64,000 nt of DNA. It comes from Gracilariopsis chorda. Taxonomy: Eukaryota; Rhodophyta; Florideophyceae; Gracilariales; Gracilariaceae. The stretch spans positions 1 through 64,000 of the forward strand of contig NBIV01000129.1 of the NCBI GenBank assembly GCA_003194525.1. The letters run 5' to 3'. Position numbers and translations under genes: made by a program. Below the pieces are notes generated by a model, which saw only the letters and a list, made by a program, of their open reading frames with translations, was not told the DNA's origin and did no database searches. Of the stretch, positions 41,578 to 53,700 are shown one piece after another (the stretch's first letter is position 1; every line of letters starts with the position of its first letter).

Positions 41578-41717
41578 AACGGTTCCACCGTTATTTGAAC
41601 CAGGATGCTTCGGTTCGCATCCTGTACGGTGTTCCAGATCCGTACAGAAAGGTTATGTGTAGTTTTACATCCCGAGGTTTGATGGGATCGACCATCCCGC
41701 CAAGCACAACATGGCGG
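41578..41717. other. Hairpin cluster downstream of HMG-CoA synthase
   Basis: Perfect inverted repeats in 140 bases: AACGG/CCGTT (41578-41592); CAGGATGC/GCATCCTG (41601-41624); CTGTACGG/CCGTACAG (41622-41647, overlapping and so exclusive with the previous one); GGGAT/ATCCC (41684-41698); and CCGCCA/TGGCGG (41697-41717). The cluster starts 40 bases past the HMGCS stop, so it could act in 3' end formation or be a repeat fragment. Confidence 0.55.
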
Positions 41718-41756
41718 TCTTAAGAGATAGTCTTCGTTATGCCCAAAAATTCAGTG

Positions 41757-43181
41757 TCACCGATACGGAACTTGGTCATAGCTTCTCTCTCCGTCAGGTC
41801 CCACTTCGCACAGATACCAGGTTCCTGGGAACAGGTCTTCAGTATTTGCCTTCGGAAGATAACCAAATCGCCCGTAATTCACTTCCCGTTCTTTCAGAGT
41901 ACGAATATACTCGTCGACCGGCGCAATAATGCGATCTTCCAGTCGTTCTTTTAGATCCGTCCCCAGAAACACGTCGTCCACCGGAGCAGTTACGCGAATC
42001 GAAAACATGGATGCTGCGAAACCAGAGCCAAACGAGTATAAGAGAATACGCTTGTTGAGAAGGTCGTTGCCCTTTTCACAGATTAAGGCGGCCAAGGAGG
42101 AATAGAGAGAAGCGGTGTAGCAGTTTCCAACTTTCTTTGCCAGCCACGCAGCCGGTGCGCACTTCTGGTCGTAAAAGTCCTTTGTAAGCTTGACAAAGGC
42201 TCGTTGCGCGTCACGATTGCGATGGCTTGTTTCTGGTGAAAGATTTCTATATTGTTCAACCGGTTCGTAAAAAGGATCTTCCCCTGGGGGGGTTTTGAGA
42301 AAGTCATTATAGACGAGCCTAGCAAAAGATTTCTGCACCATCTTGTTGAAGGGGGCATGGAAAACGCAGTAATCAACGTCGCGACGCGCATTGAATTGAT
42401 GTACGTGCGGGCTTTTTGCGCGGGTGGAGTAGCGGCGATAACACTCATCCATGGCGAGGACAAAGGTGTCAACGGTCTGCTGGCCCCTGACTGTAGGATA
42501 CTCATTCGCTACGCGCGGCTTAAAGAAATCGTAGGTATCACCCATGCAGGTGGCTCTCAAACCGATCTCAAAGCGAATGGGGGCGGAGGGAGTCCTGCCA
42601 ATGAGCATTGCGACAGCACCGGCGCCGCCCGTAGGACGCGCTGGGCCAGGCTCGTATACGGATATGTCGGCGGCGACTACAACGGCATAGCGGCCATCCC
42701 ATGCGGAGGATTCGCACCAGGCGATTGTGTTGAAGAGGGCGGCGGTGGCGCCGTAACAGGCGTTGGTGTTGTCAAGGCCTTCTACTTCGCAGTTACCACT
42801 GCGGGCGAATAGACGCATGAGAGTGGTCTTTATGGACTTGGACTTGTCTAGAATGGTCTCCGTGCCGACCTCGAGGCGGCCGATGTCTGCGTAGGAGATG
42901 GCGGCGTGGCGCACGAGCTGCGAGACGGCTGTGAGGGCGAGGGAAATTACGTCTTCGCGATCTGAAACGAATGACATGTGCGACTGGCCGAGACCGATGG
43001 TGTACTTGCCGGAAGAGATGTTATCGTAGCGTTCGAGATCTGCTTGAGATACGGCTGTACGGGGGATGTAGACAACCATGTGGAGGATGCCGACGTCGGT
43101 GAGGTGTGGGGCGGGGTTCGGGGGAGGGGGAATTGGGTGTTGGAGGGAGGCGGGAGACGGTGGGGAACGACTGGCGGTCAT
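41757..43181 (-). CDS. HMGCS: Hydroxymethylglutaryl-CoA synthase
   Basis: A 474-residue single-exon protein from an ATG at 43181. It condenses acetoacetyl-CoA with acetyl-CoA to HMG-CoA, the second step of the cytosolic mevalonate pathway. The first 26 residues are a Pro-rich extension. The core starts VGILHMVVYIPRTAV. The catalytic Glu lies in RLEVGTETILDKSKS (about 104-108), the nucleophilic Cys142 in GLDNTNACYGATAALFN, and His275 in YCVFHAPFNKMVQKS. Further conserved parts are SVYEPGPARPTGGAGAVAML and LYSFGSGFAASMFS. Length is normal. It indicates that this organism keeps a mevalonate route, which not all algae do. It is divergent from the V-ATPase D gene. Confidence 0.97.
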   Translation of the reverse strand: MTASRSPPSPASLQHPIPPPPNPAPHLTDVGILHMVVYIPRTAVSQADLERYDNISSGKYTIGLGQSHMSFVSDREDVISLALTAVSQLVRHAAISYADIGRLEVGTETILDKSKSIKTTLMRLFARSGNCEVEGLDNTNACYGATAALFNTIAWCESSAWDGRYAVVVAADISVYEPGPARPTGGAGAVAMLIGRTPSAPIRFEIGLRATCMGDTYDFFKPRVANEYPTVRGQQTVDTFVLAMDECYRRYSTRAKSPHVHQFNARRDVDYCVFHAPFNKMVQKSFARLVYNDFLKTPPGEDPFYEPVEQYRNLSPETSHRNRDAQRAFVKLTKDFYDQKCAPAAWLAKKVGNCYTASLYSSLAALICEKGNDLLNKRILLYSFGSGFAASMFSIRVTAPVDDVFLGTDLKERLEDRIIAPVDEYIRTLKEREVNYGRFGYLPKANTEDLFPGTWYLCEVGPDGERSYDQVPYR

Positions 43182-43687
43182 GTTTGGGGCATTAGTTGGG
43201 AGAGGGGGAAGGGAGATGACGTGCGGATGGATAGAGCTCAGAGGCGAGGAGGCGACATGGAGCTACGGGGGGAGGGGGGGGAAGCGTGGACCGTCGCGAA
43301 GGAGGTCGTTTTGATGCGCTTTGACATACTGCCGCAGCGGCGTGCACCGGAGCACGGCGCGCGCGGCACCGCTGCTGCTCTGCTGACAGCGGCGCCTCGC
43401 GTGGACACGTGGCGGGCGCCGTTGGCACCGATGGCGGGGCGTGGCGCAATGTGCTGTGAGCGCCTGTGGAGCAGGTCTGTTATTGTTTGGGCGGGTGCGC
43501 GTGGCCATCTCGATCCGTTGCGCGCGCCCTGCCCTTCGCTTCGTGTTCGCGCTCGCGCTGGGCGTTACAACAAGTTGCACCTACTCGCATCCCCCCCCCC
43601 CCCCGTCTTCCTCGTCTTCCTCGTCCCTATCACAGTCAACACACCTGGTTCCTGCGACTTGCTTCTGCTCGGCGTCCGGTGTCTATA
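43182..43687. promoter_or_regulatory. Divergent promoter region, HMGCS / V-ATPase D
   Basis: GC-rich, with G-runs near 43267-43280 (C-rich on the HMGCS sense strand) and a 14-base C-tract at 43591-43604, 84 bases before the V-ATPase D ATG. Open frames through it are not supported as genes. Confidence 0.5.
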
Positions 43688-44506
43688 ATGTCTTCCAAAC
43701 AACGGCTGACGGTTGTGCCGTCTCGAATGACCTTGCAGCAGGTCAAGGCTAAGCTGGCGGGTGCGAAAAAGGGCCATTCTATGCTCAAGAAGAAGTCCGA
43801 TGCCTTGCTCGTTCGCTTCAGAGCCATTTTGTCCGACATCTTGCGCAATAAGGAGGCGGCGGGAGAAGAGTCGCGGGAGGCTATGCTCGCCCTCGCCCTC
43901 GCTAAGTACGCCTTCGGCGATGAGCTCAAGCACGTCGTCATCGAGAACGTCGATGACGCTTCCATGAAGGTCAAGATGTCCCCGGACAATGTCGCGGGTG
44001 TTACCATCCCGGTCTTCTCCAAATTCGGCGCCAGAGTCACCGACGCCGATGGAAATGACAGTGCCGGAAAGGGCACCGCGAGTCTCGCCGGTCTTTCCAA
44101 GGGTGGTCAACAGATTGGCGATGCCCGCACCGCCTTTGCGGACACACTTGACCTCCTCGTTAAGCTAGCTTCACTGCAGACCTCCTTTATTATTCTCGAC
44201 GAGGCCATCAAGCTCACTAACAGGAGAGTCAACGCCTTGGAAAATGTCGTCAAACCTCGATTGGAGAATACCATTTCGTACGTTTTGTCGGAGCTTGACG
44301 AAATGGAACGAGAGGAGTTTTTCAGACTCAAACTCATTCAGAACAAGAAGGAAAAGGCAAGGCTGGCCGAGCAGGGTGAAAAGCTCAAAGAAGAAAGAAA
44401 ACTTGCACTCACCGGCTTTGATCCTGCCAAGTTCGCAGGTGACGACGCTTCCAAGCCGTCAATCATTGACGCACATACAGGCGCCGATCCCGATCTCCTC
44501 TTCTGA
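43688..44506 (+). CDS. VMA8: V-type proton ATPase subunit D
   Basis: The ATG at 43688 gives 272 residues; the longer upstream frame is promoter sequence. Subunit D forms the central rotor stalk that couples ATP hydrolysis in V1 to proton pumping through V0. Conserved sequence: [38 protein letters not shown], and the C-terminal coiled coil with [38 protein letters not shown] and [16 protein letters not shown]. The family's two long helices are intact. It converges with the HBS1-like gene. Confidence 0.97.
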   Translation: MSSKQRLTVVPSRMTLQQVKAKLAGAKKGHSMLKKKSDALLVRFRAILSDILRNKEAAGEESREAMLALALAKYAFGDELKHVVIENVDDASMKVKMSPDNVAGVTIPVFSKFGARVTDADGNDSAGKGTASLAGLSKGGQQIGDARTAFADTLDLLVKLASLQTSFIILDEAIKLTNRRVNALENVVKPRLENTISYVLSELDEMEREEFFRLKLIQNKKEKARLAEQGEKLKEERKLALTGFDPAKFAGDDASKPSIIDAHTGADPDLLF

Positions 44507-44774
44507 GATCTATCTGCCTCATCACATGTCACACCGACTTTCGTTTTGTATCGTGCCTTGCGTATTCAACCTCACATTGACATATCTAACTAAACACTGA
44601 ACCTAGTTCACATGCCGAGTAGCGACATTCGTGCTTCTCCGCTGCGGATATGCAAATCTACTACTTTCCTTTTGGTATTATATCACAGAGTGCACTGTTG
44701 TCACCTTTCTGCATTCCTATAAACATAGTTACCATTCTCCAGTTTACGAGTCCGTAAGAAGAGAGGGGAGCGCG
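44507..44774. other. Convergent intergenic region
   Basis: 268 bases between V-ATPase D (plus) and HBS1-like (minus). No feature seen. Confidence 0.5.
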
Positions 44775-46982
44775 CTACTGCGCGTCTATTGCAGCCGCAC
44801 CCTTTGCTCCATTCTCCTCTGCAGTTTGTACTATTTCTTCTACAATACCCACCGCTAGAGTCTCCCCGTTTTGCCGGAACGCAAACCTTCCCAGACCCTT
44901 AACGTCCGTCGATTTCTCCATTGCCACTCCACGATTACACGTGATTTCCACTATCGCAATGTCCCCTTTCACCAAGCGTCGTGGGATTCTCTTCTTTGCG
45001 TTCTTCCCACCTCTTTTCGTATGCACATACTCCTTAAACCCTGTGATAGTAGCTGCTTCAGTTCCACCTCCAATATGTAACACTCCGCATGTCCCTTGAA
45101 CAAGTACTGTTCCAAATGCCGTTGTTACCAGTTGTGCACGCAGTGTTACGGCTACTTTGACCGGCTTTTGGGGATCGCAGAGCACATTGCCAGCTGATAT
45201 CAACAGCCCATCCGTCAGATTCTGCAAACCCAATGACACTGGTAGGGTATCCACGCCGGCCACAGCCACTGGCGTTCTCAGACTGGGTGATCTTTCCACG
45301 GTCTTCACCGTAACCATCGCACCACCTGGGCACAAAACAAGCCGATCCTTTGGTGCGATGGAACCGCACAACAGTCGACCCGTTACAGCCCCGTCGCCCC
45401 CGAGTGACACACTTCGGAAAAAGTCGGAAACGACAAACCGCGTCGGCTTCTTACTGTCCTCTTCAATTATAGAAGCATTGATAGTATCTAAACTTTCCAG
45501 TTCATCAAGCAAGCATTTCCCATCGTACCACTGCGACAAAGGATGGTTCGTATCAGGAGATGAAATTAAGTTCACACCTTCTTTGCCAGAGACCGCGATG
45601 AATGACACACTTTTTGCCGTCTTCCATCCATTGCTTCCAAGATAGTTTTGTATCTTCTTCTTAAGCTCCAAAAAGCGCGCCTTGCTGTAGGAAACCATAT
45701 CCATTTTGTTAATCACAACAATCAGACGATTAATCCCGAGAGCCTTCAGAACAAGCGTATGCTCCCTTGTCTGCCCATTTTCAGAAAACCCTGATTCAAA
45801 CTCTCCAGGGGAGGAATCGACAACCAAGATGGCTGCAGAAGCTTGAGAAGCTCCTAATATCATGGCGGGCACGAAGTCACGATGTCCAGGTGCATCAATA
45901 AGTGCGTACGTTCGTCCTTTCCTTTTGAAGACTCGAGTGGCAATGTCAATTGTTACGCCGCGTTCTCGTTCAACGCCGTCTTCGTCCGTTTCCCAGGCAA
46001 TGTTTTGCACTGGTTTTCGCCTTTTAGAGTTTGACTTGGTTTGTGAACTGATTTGTTTCAAAAAGTGACCAAGCAACGTGCTCTTGCCTGCATCCACATG
46101 GCCTGCAATCACGACAGGAATGGAAGAAGATCCCTTCTTTTGTATTTGGGAGATATCAATCTTCTTTGAGCGTTGCACTTCAACAGATTTCATAGCATCG
46201 CTTGCTGCAGATGTGGTGGACTTGGGCTTGGCGGCGTTCTTTGCCTTATTCTTCTTCGCAGTTTGAATAGGTAGTGTCCGCGCATTTCTTGAACTTGAAG
46301 CCCCATTTTTCGTGTTTGAAACGGACGTTTCATTAGTTCGCGTATTTTGGGTTGACGGTGATGGTGTAACGCGCAGCATCGAGAGTTTGGGCATTCTTAT
46401 CGATTGGGCTCGACTGTTGGCTTTCTTCTGCTTGGAAGCGATAACATCGTCTGGCGATGGATCATCAAAGGCATAAGGCTTTGCTTTACACTGGGACGGA
46501 GGCGTCAAGTGCACAAAAGTTGAGAAGCCAGAAAGTTCGAGTTGGTTAACGTCGACTTCGGATTGTGGCGGCAGCGGCAATGGTTGACTCTCCTCAGTAT
46601 GTGACAGTAGCTGTCCGATGTTTGAAGGATTCTTGAGCTCCAGTTTTTCGAGTTGCTTCTGTTGACGCTGTTGTGCTGATAGTCGTTGACTCCGCAGTTG
46701 TTGAATTGCATTTTCTATGTCGTAGTTTGCGGCGGTGATTGCAGCGTCTACTTCGGCTGCTGATATGGTGTCATCTTGCAGATGTACCCGAAATTGTTGA
46801 ACCAAATCTTCAAAAATGCCGTCTGGATTCTCTGAGAGATGTTGCTCGTCGGAGGGGTGTTGTTGGTACGCATATGGCTGTTCCTCTTCCTCTTCTTCTT
46901 CAAGATAGTCGTCGTCGTAGTAGTCATCATCATCCATATAGTCTTCGTAGCGCAGATTGCGAATGTGTCTATGACGCGACAT
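44775..46982 (-). CDS. HBS1: HBS1-like translational GTPase (ribosome rescue)
   Basis: A 735-residue single-exon protein from an ATG at 46982. HBS1 delivers Pelota/Dom34 to stalled ribosomes in no-go and non-stop decay. The N-terminus is acidic, then an HBS1_N-type helical domain (about 50-100, NPDGIFEDLVQQFRVHLQ). A Ser/Thr/Lys-rich linker leads to the GTPase: IAGHVDAGKSTLL (G1, 293-300), RERGVTIDIA, IDAPGHRDFV (G3, 362-366) and VINKMDMV (G4, 424-427). Two beta-barrel domains follow. eEF1A and eRF3 are the alternatives; the N-terminal domain and long linker favour HBS1. It shares a divergent promoter region with MDN1, another ribosome-related gene. Confidence 0.93.
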   Translation of the reverse strand: MSRHRHIRNLRYEDYMDDDDYYDDDYLEEEEEEEQPYAYQQHPSDEQHLSENPDGIFEDLVQQFRVHLQDDTISAAEVDAAITAANYDIENAIQQLRSQRLSAQQRQQKQLEKLELKNPSNIGQLLSHTEESQPLPLPPQSEVDVNQLELSGFSTFVHLTPPSQCKAKPYAFDDPSPDDVIASKQKKANSRAQSIRMPKLSMLRVTPSPSTQNTRTNETSVSNTKNGASSSRNARTLPIQTAKKNKAKNAAKPKSTTSAASDAMKSVEVQRSKKIDISQIQKKGSSSIPVVIAGHVDAGKSTLLGHFLKQISSQTKSNSKRRKPVQNIAWETDEDGVERERGVTIDIATRVFKRKGRTYALIDAPGHRDFVPAMILGASQASAAILVVDSSPGEFESGFSENGQTREHTLVLKALGINRLIVVINKMDMVSYSKARFLELKKKIQNYLGSNGWKTAKSVSFIAVSGKEGVNLISSPDTNHPLSQWYDGKCLLDELESLDTINASIIEEDSKKPTRFVVSDFFRSVSLGGDGAVTGRLLCGSIAPKDRLVLCPGGAMVTVKTVERSPSLRTPVAVAGVDTLPVSLGLQNLTDGLLISAGNVLCDPQKPVKVAVTLRAQLVTTAFGTVLVQGTCGVLHIGGGTEAATITGFKEYVHTKRGGKNAKKRIPRRLVKGDIAIVEITCNRGVAMEKSTDVKGLGRFAFRQNGETLAVGIVEEIVQTAEENGAKGAAAIDAQ

Positions 46983-47701
46983 ATTGGTTGCTCAAATAAA
47001 GGATACGGGTTCTATGATGCACGTTTGCGGGCGTTGATACGCACATGTCCTGCGAGCAAGGGGCAATGGTTTCAGCAATGGAACGGAGAAGTGTTGAGTA
47101 CGGCAAGAAGACTTTACAGTTTTGGTAATGGGGTAGAGGGAAATTGATGTTTCGCAGATAACGGTCGGGGGAAGCTAAGCTGCGGAAGAAGCTGACGCAT
47201 TATGGTTCCCTTTCTTGCTTGGGCAGCCGAAGGTGGACTGTTGGTGCAGCTACGGACTTCGACATGTCTGTGCACGTGCACAGGGTCCTGAGTCAGGACT
47301 CCTGACTGGTGAGGTTTCGAATTTTCTACTTTTTTTGGTTTTGTATTTGCTTCGAAATCAAAAGAATGCTGGTTGGCTACTGAGGCTACCAGCGGCTGTT
47401 TGTGTGACTGGTATGCGGTGATCGAACTCCGTGACTCGGGTTACGCTATGCGTGACCGAAGCTCTCTATACGGATCAAACACCGTCGGCGGCGCGAATCC
47501 CACTTCACGGCAACCGCCCGCCGCCATCCCGTACTCGCCTTCCTCGTGCCCTGCTCATGTACGCCCATTTTCAGGTTCACAAGAGAGACGTCTTTGCAAA
47601 AAGCACTGAGATCCTGCTCAATCCACTGTGTATTTTCACTCTTCAACAGTCCATAAGAACTGGGGCTGCGAGCAACTGGTCTTCTTTGAACCAATTGACA
47701 A
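46983..47701. promoter_or_regulatory. Divergent promoter region, HBS1 / MDN1
   Basis: 719 bases with no supported gene. A TGA in the MDN1 frame at 47696-47698 shows that the MDN1 coding region cannot begin further upstream without splicing. Confidence 0.5.
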
Positions 47702-50700
47702 ATGGAAAACGACGCCGAAATGACTCCACTTCCTCAAGAGTCACAGCCGCTCTACGCCGTTTGGGATGTTCTTCACGACGCCATACCTGACCTACCTAAG
47801 TTTTCATCGATTCCTACATCTCATGTTCTTGCAAAAGCCTTTGCTAATCCTTTGTTAACCCCGCTGCATGTATACCGTGCAGCTTCTCTCCTTCGAGAAG
47901 GCGTTCTGCGCGAGATAGTTCAGTTCCTCACCTTTGAAGGCACACATGCTGCTTCTACAGCCGTAAGACTCATGGTCATCATGAGGGGACTGCCTGGAAA
48001 TCTGGAGCTTGCTCATATGTTCTTGCAACAGAACGCGCACTCTTTCTCACAATTTGAGCCTAGGACCCTCACTTTCTTAGCCTTTATCTGCGGCCCTCAG
48101 CTCCAAACACAGTTTGATTGGTCACCAGTCATTGAGCAGGCCACAGAAAACGAGTGCCCTGAAGCCAAACTCGCGCTCTCCTGCCTCTTCGAAGTCAATG
48201 TACATGAACCCATGGAGCCCCTTCCGCACCTCACAACTTGGGATAATGAAAAAAGTCATGCGAAGCAGCCCTCCTTCTGGCGTGAGCTTCGATGGGCGTC
48301 TTTGGCACGTGCGTTGTCACTAGCTAGTGATCCTGTCTTATGCCACTCAGGCCAGGATTCGAAGAAAGACATCGTTGAGGCCTTGCCATCCTCTTATGGG
48401 GGTGTGGCCACTCACTACGTGCGTCTGTGCGGAATCATGACCCGTCGTCGATCTGTTCCACAAGTTCTGAAATATGCAAACACCACCCATACAGAAGACC
48501 GGAAGAGCGCCGATGAGAAAGAGTTAACACCATCAGTTGTTATCACCAAAACCATTCGACATGCTCTAAAAGACGTGGGTGTATATCTGTCCTACGGAAA
48601 GTCGTTTGTCTTAGAAGGTCCAACAGGCTGTGGGAAGACCACCATTTTATCTCACCTTGCGAAGGAAACTTTATATGATGATGCAAAGCCGTTACATGTA
48701 TCGAAAACCCCGGGCGTGACATTCATTCAGATGGACAGCGCAATGGTCTCAACGGATGGAGACTCCTTCGTCTCCCTTGTCGGTGAAGTTGTTCCACTAC
48801 CGGCAGGCGGCGGGTTCACATGGCGAGCAGGACCAATTGGTCTTGCAGCCCAGCGGGGAGAATGGCTTATCTTTGAAAACATCAGTCGCGGCGATTATAA
48901 CATGTCCTCTGCACTGGCCGTTATCTTGCAACTGGCGAATGCGGAACCCGGTGACTTGCTGGATGCACCAGGTCGTGGGGAACCGATCCGGATCGCCAGA
49001 GGGTTTCGATGTATTGCAACTCGCACCACATCACAACGTGATGGGGACGATTCTTGGGAACCTCCAGGAGGATGGAAGACTTGGAAACGTGTCCGCATGC
49101 AAGGCTTGTCAACTTGTGAAAAGGTTGATCTGCTGAAAGTCCGATTCAGTTCCATACAAGACTGCATTGATCGGGTTGTATCGGCAGTGGAAAGGACGGC
49201 TGCTTATGCTGAGAACAATATGAACGCCCTTATGAGATATCCAACTATGCGCGAAACTGTTCGCATTTGTCATCGCCTTGAGTCAACGCGAAAGGCTAAG
49301 AAGGCTCTGTCCGTTGAAGATGCCATCGCCGAATCCTATGATGTTCTTGGCGCAAACTGTCATTCAAATGCCGAACATGATAATGTCTTACGAATTCTCG
49401 CGGAGTCTTGGTCTCTCAACGTGGAAATCGCGCGAGACTTGTGCTTGAGGCATCAACCACAGCTTGTAAGTGATAATAATCTCTTAAGAATTGGGCGGGG
49501 GTCTTTCTCAAGGGCTTCAAAGCTTCGGAAGCGCTTCCAGGCACGGTTAGCTCTTAATGGACATACAACGCGGTTGTTGGAGAAAGGGCTCAGGTGCTTG
49601 CAAATGAAAGAACATATGCTACTAGTTGGTGAAACTGGGTCAGGAAAGACATCCATCATCCAGGAGTTGGCGTCCATGCTTAACCATGAGCTTGTAGTGG
49701 TGAATTTGTCTCGACAAAGCGATATTGGAGATCTGATTGGTGGCTTCAAGCCTGTCGAACTTGAAGACGCTCTCTCTGCACTCGGGAGACGATTCGAAGG
49801 TTTATTCTGTCAGGTAATGTCGAAACAGAAAAACGCCCGTTTTCTTGACGCAGTCCAGCGAGCCTGCAGTTCTCGTGAAAGCTATGATCGCGCGGTTCGG
49901 CTCATGACAGGGGCTTTGAAAGCCTTTCCGAAGCGATCTCTTACTTGCAGGTTAGAACTCCAAGAAGAGTGGGATGCCGTTACGAAGAGTTTGGAGAAAC
50001 TGCGAGTATCTATATCGCCATCAAGTACCGTATACAACACTAAAGCATCTTCATCCGTGCGGAGTTCCTCTCGAAGGGGTGATGAACCTCCTCGAAAGAG
50101 GCATCGGTCGTCCCCACAGCCCGAATCGAGCATGACAGACACGGAGCAAGCCCGATTTTCAGGGACAACAGGACCTGGGCGGAGTACGAAGAAATTAGAC
50201 TTTGTATATTCAGAGGGGGTACTCGTGAAAGCCATGCGCGAAGGGAAGTGGGTTCTATTAGATGAAATAAACCTTGCTCCACCAGAACTTCTTGAACGTC
50301 TCGTAAGCATTATGGACCGTGGGGAAGTAGTTCTCGCCAACGAGAAAGGGGACATTGTATCTCAATCCCCTGGCTTTTCACTCTTCGGTGCAATGAATCC
50401 ACCTACTGATGTTGGGAAGCGATATCTCCCTGAAGTCTTGCGCTCAAGGTTCTCGGAAGTTTTTGTGGGCGATGTAACAGACCGTGAAGATATCGTGAAG
50501 TTGGCAGTTTTGAGGTTCTTTCAACTTCCATCGCACAACGATTCCACTGGGCTCTCTCAAGACGAGTATCAAGTTGCTAGTGATGTTACATCGTTTTATA
50601 TTGAATGCTGTTCTTTGGCTAAAGGTGGGCATATTGAAGACAACGATGGCAGACCTGTGCGATACAGTCTTCGAGCATTTTCTAGAATGCTTGACTTTGC

Positions 50701-53700
50701 TGCAGCGCTCAAGGCGTATGCGGTAGATGGACTAAGCACCGTCCGCCGTATCCTTTACGAAGGGGCTTTAGTAGCTTTCTGTACGGCGTTGCCGATGAAA
50801 TCTCGTACAAAGATAGCTCAAACGGCTCAGAGTATCATTTTGGAGAAGTACAAAGAACTGACGACTAGACAGAGCATGACCAGTTTGATCACCGTCCGTG
50901 GGAAAGGAACTCAGGTGTTAGCCGTTGAAGGGTTTCCAATAGAGTCTCGGCGCTTGCATGACGCCCCCAATCCTCCAGAGGAGTCGTCTTTCGTATTATC
51001 CTCTGCCGTGCGTCGTACACTGAAAGATATATGCCGAATTCTATTAATTGGGGCTCCGCGACTTCCGATACTGTTACAGGGACCAACAGCTTCCGGTAAA
51101 ACTTCAACTGTAACGTACTTGGCGAGGTTAACAGGAAACAAGCTGATAAGAATCAACAACCACGAACACACTGAACTATCGGAATACGTAGGAGGTTACG
51201 TTGCCACTGCGTCGGGTTCTCTAGTATTTAGCGAAGGTCCGCTCGTTCAAGCTGCCCGCAGTGGACACTGGGTTTTACTAGATGAGCTGAACCTGGCACC
51301 TCCTGATGTTTTGGAGTCGTTGAACCGTCTGCTTGATGACAATCGCGAGATCTTTATACCAGAAACTGGGGAGACTGTGAGAGCCCACAATAATTTCCGC
51401 CTGTTTGCAACCCAGAATCCACCAGGACTTTATGGGGGTAGAAAGGAACTGTCAAAGGCATTCCGGAGCAGATTTGTCGAATTAAGAGTTGAAGAACTTC
51501 CTGATGAGGACCTCTTCTTCATTCTAGAAAGGCGTTCTGGAATTCCCCGCAGTTTTACTCGAAGAATGATAGCAGTCATGAGAGAATTGCAAATGAAGCG
51601 CAAGACTTCGGGACTCTTCTCTGGGAGAGAAGGGTTTGTTACGGCAAGAGATTTGTTTCGATGGGCTTCTCGTCGACCAAGGTCCAAAGAGGAGCTTGCT
51701 ATGCATGGATTCTTTTTGCTCGGAGAACGCTCTAGGCTTTTTTCGGAGCGGGAGGTTGTGCGTGACGTGATTATCAAGCATACTGATATATCTCGCCAGA
51801 CATTGAGTGATGAATCCCTGTTTTCTTTGAATATATATCGCGCTAAGTTGAGTGAATCAGAAGAGAGTTTTCTACGAAGTCTTAAGATCCTGTCAATTGA
51901 TAAGGATCAGTTGATGGAATCGCTAACCAACATCGGCATTGCTCTAACACCGAAAACGAAGCGTATTTTATCTCTTGTGACTCATTGCATTGCTCATGAT
52001 GAACCGGTGTTACTCGTGGGCGCAACTGGTGGTGGAAAAACTACAATATGCTCAGCCCTCTGTGATGCCATACGTTCAAGGCTTCTTACAATCAACTGCC
52101 ATCGTCACACCGAAGCGTCGGATGTTCTTGGAGGATTTCGGCCCGTAAGAACCAGGAACAAAGGTGGAGCGGTTTTTGAATGGTCAGATGGACCTCTTGT
52201 GCGTGCGATGAAAGAAGGGCATTCTTTCTTGATTGATGAGATCAACATGGCTGAAGATGCTGTTATCGAAAGGCTGAACTCAGTCCTTGAACCGCAAAGA
52301 TGTTTATTGCTCTCAGAAAGAGGCGCTGTTCTAAGCGAAGGGAGCTTGGAGCGAGGGCCGGAAGTAATTGTTGGTCATCCGAAGTTCCGAATTCTTGCGA
52401 CAATGAACCCAGGTGGAGACTTTGGGAAGCGTGAGCTTTCTCCCGCGCTTCGGAACCGTTTTACAGAGTTGTGGATACCGCAACCTGATAGTTTACAAGA
52501 TTTTATTCCGATCATTGAAGACCGGTTGAAGCACCTTCTTGAAACGGCATCGAAGAGTAAGACCGACAACATCACAGGCATTATGCGTTGTTTCTTGGAT
52601 GAATGCCTTCGAGCACAATCGACAGAAAACGGCCCAAGTTCTGGCTCTGACACAAAGCTCACGGCTTTAGCTGAGTTTCGTGTTTCTCTAAGGGACCTTC
52701 GCGCGTGGTGTGACTTTGTCGTTAGTGCCGTTCAGAAGTGCGACTTGGATCCCGTTGAGGCACTAATGCATGGAGCACGAGTTGTGTTTCTTGATGGAAT
52801 GTCTGTGGGAAGTGCGAGTACAAGAGCCAGAGAAAATGAATCTAAAGTGTGGTACTTGCTTCTCTCTCTGGCCTCGGCGGATGTAGTAGAGGCTTTGTCA
52901 AAGTGTCGATATACTTCTGCGTCCCAGATTCGTATGAAGTCAACCGAGTTGATCGACCAAGAACAGTCTCTGAGAATAGACAATTTCATACTCTATCGCA
53001 ACCCAAGAACTAAGAACCGCAAACATGTGTCTCAACAGACTCGGTTTTGCTTCGATGCACCAAACGCGAAACGAAATGTAGCTCGTTTAACCAGGGCTCT
53101 AGCGGTTACTTCAAGACCAATTCTTCTTGAAGGCCCACCTGGGTGCGGTAAAAGCTCTTTGATTGCAGCTATGGCGAGCGTGTCTGGAAATCTGTTTGTA
53201 AGGATCAATCTTTCCGAGTCAACAGAAATGACTGACTTAATTGGGACAGATGCACCTGATGGCAGTGACGGCTCTTTTGGATTTCGAGAAGGGCCATTGT
53301 TGAATGCTATGAGACAAGGCTCGTGGGTTCTCCTTGATGAATTGAACTTGGCCTCTCAAACTGTTTTAGAGGGCCTGAACTCTTTGTTGGATCATCGCCG
53401 ATCCCTTTTTGTACCAGAGACAAATGAAACTGTTATAGCAGACTGTTCGTTTCGGATGTTCGGTGCTCAAAATCCGGCGATCGATGGGGGAGGCCGTCGT
53501 GGCCTGCCGAACAGTTTTGTGAACCGGTTCACAAGAGTAGATATTGTGGCCCCGTCGTCCAGTGATGTCCTATTCGTTGTTCAATCATTACATTCCATGA
53601 TTCCTGCCGATGTCTTGCAGAGAATTGTGACTTGCTTGGGCATAATGAAGGAGAGAACAGCAAACAAGTTGGAAAACAATACAGATTTCGGGCTTCGAGA

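Noticed and set aside
43466-43687. Upstream extension of V-ATPase subunit D
   Set aside because: Family N-terminus begins exactly at the Met at 43688; the upstream part is promoter sequence with a C-tract.
47431-47790. 119-codon plus frame overlapping the MDN1 start
   Set aside because: No domain, different frame from MDN1 and low protein character; a chance frame.
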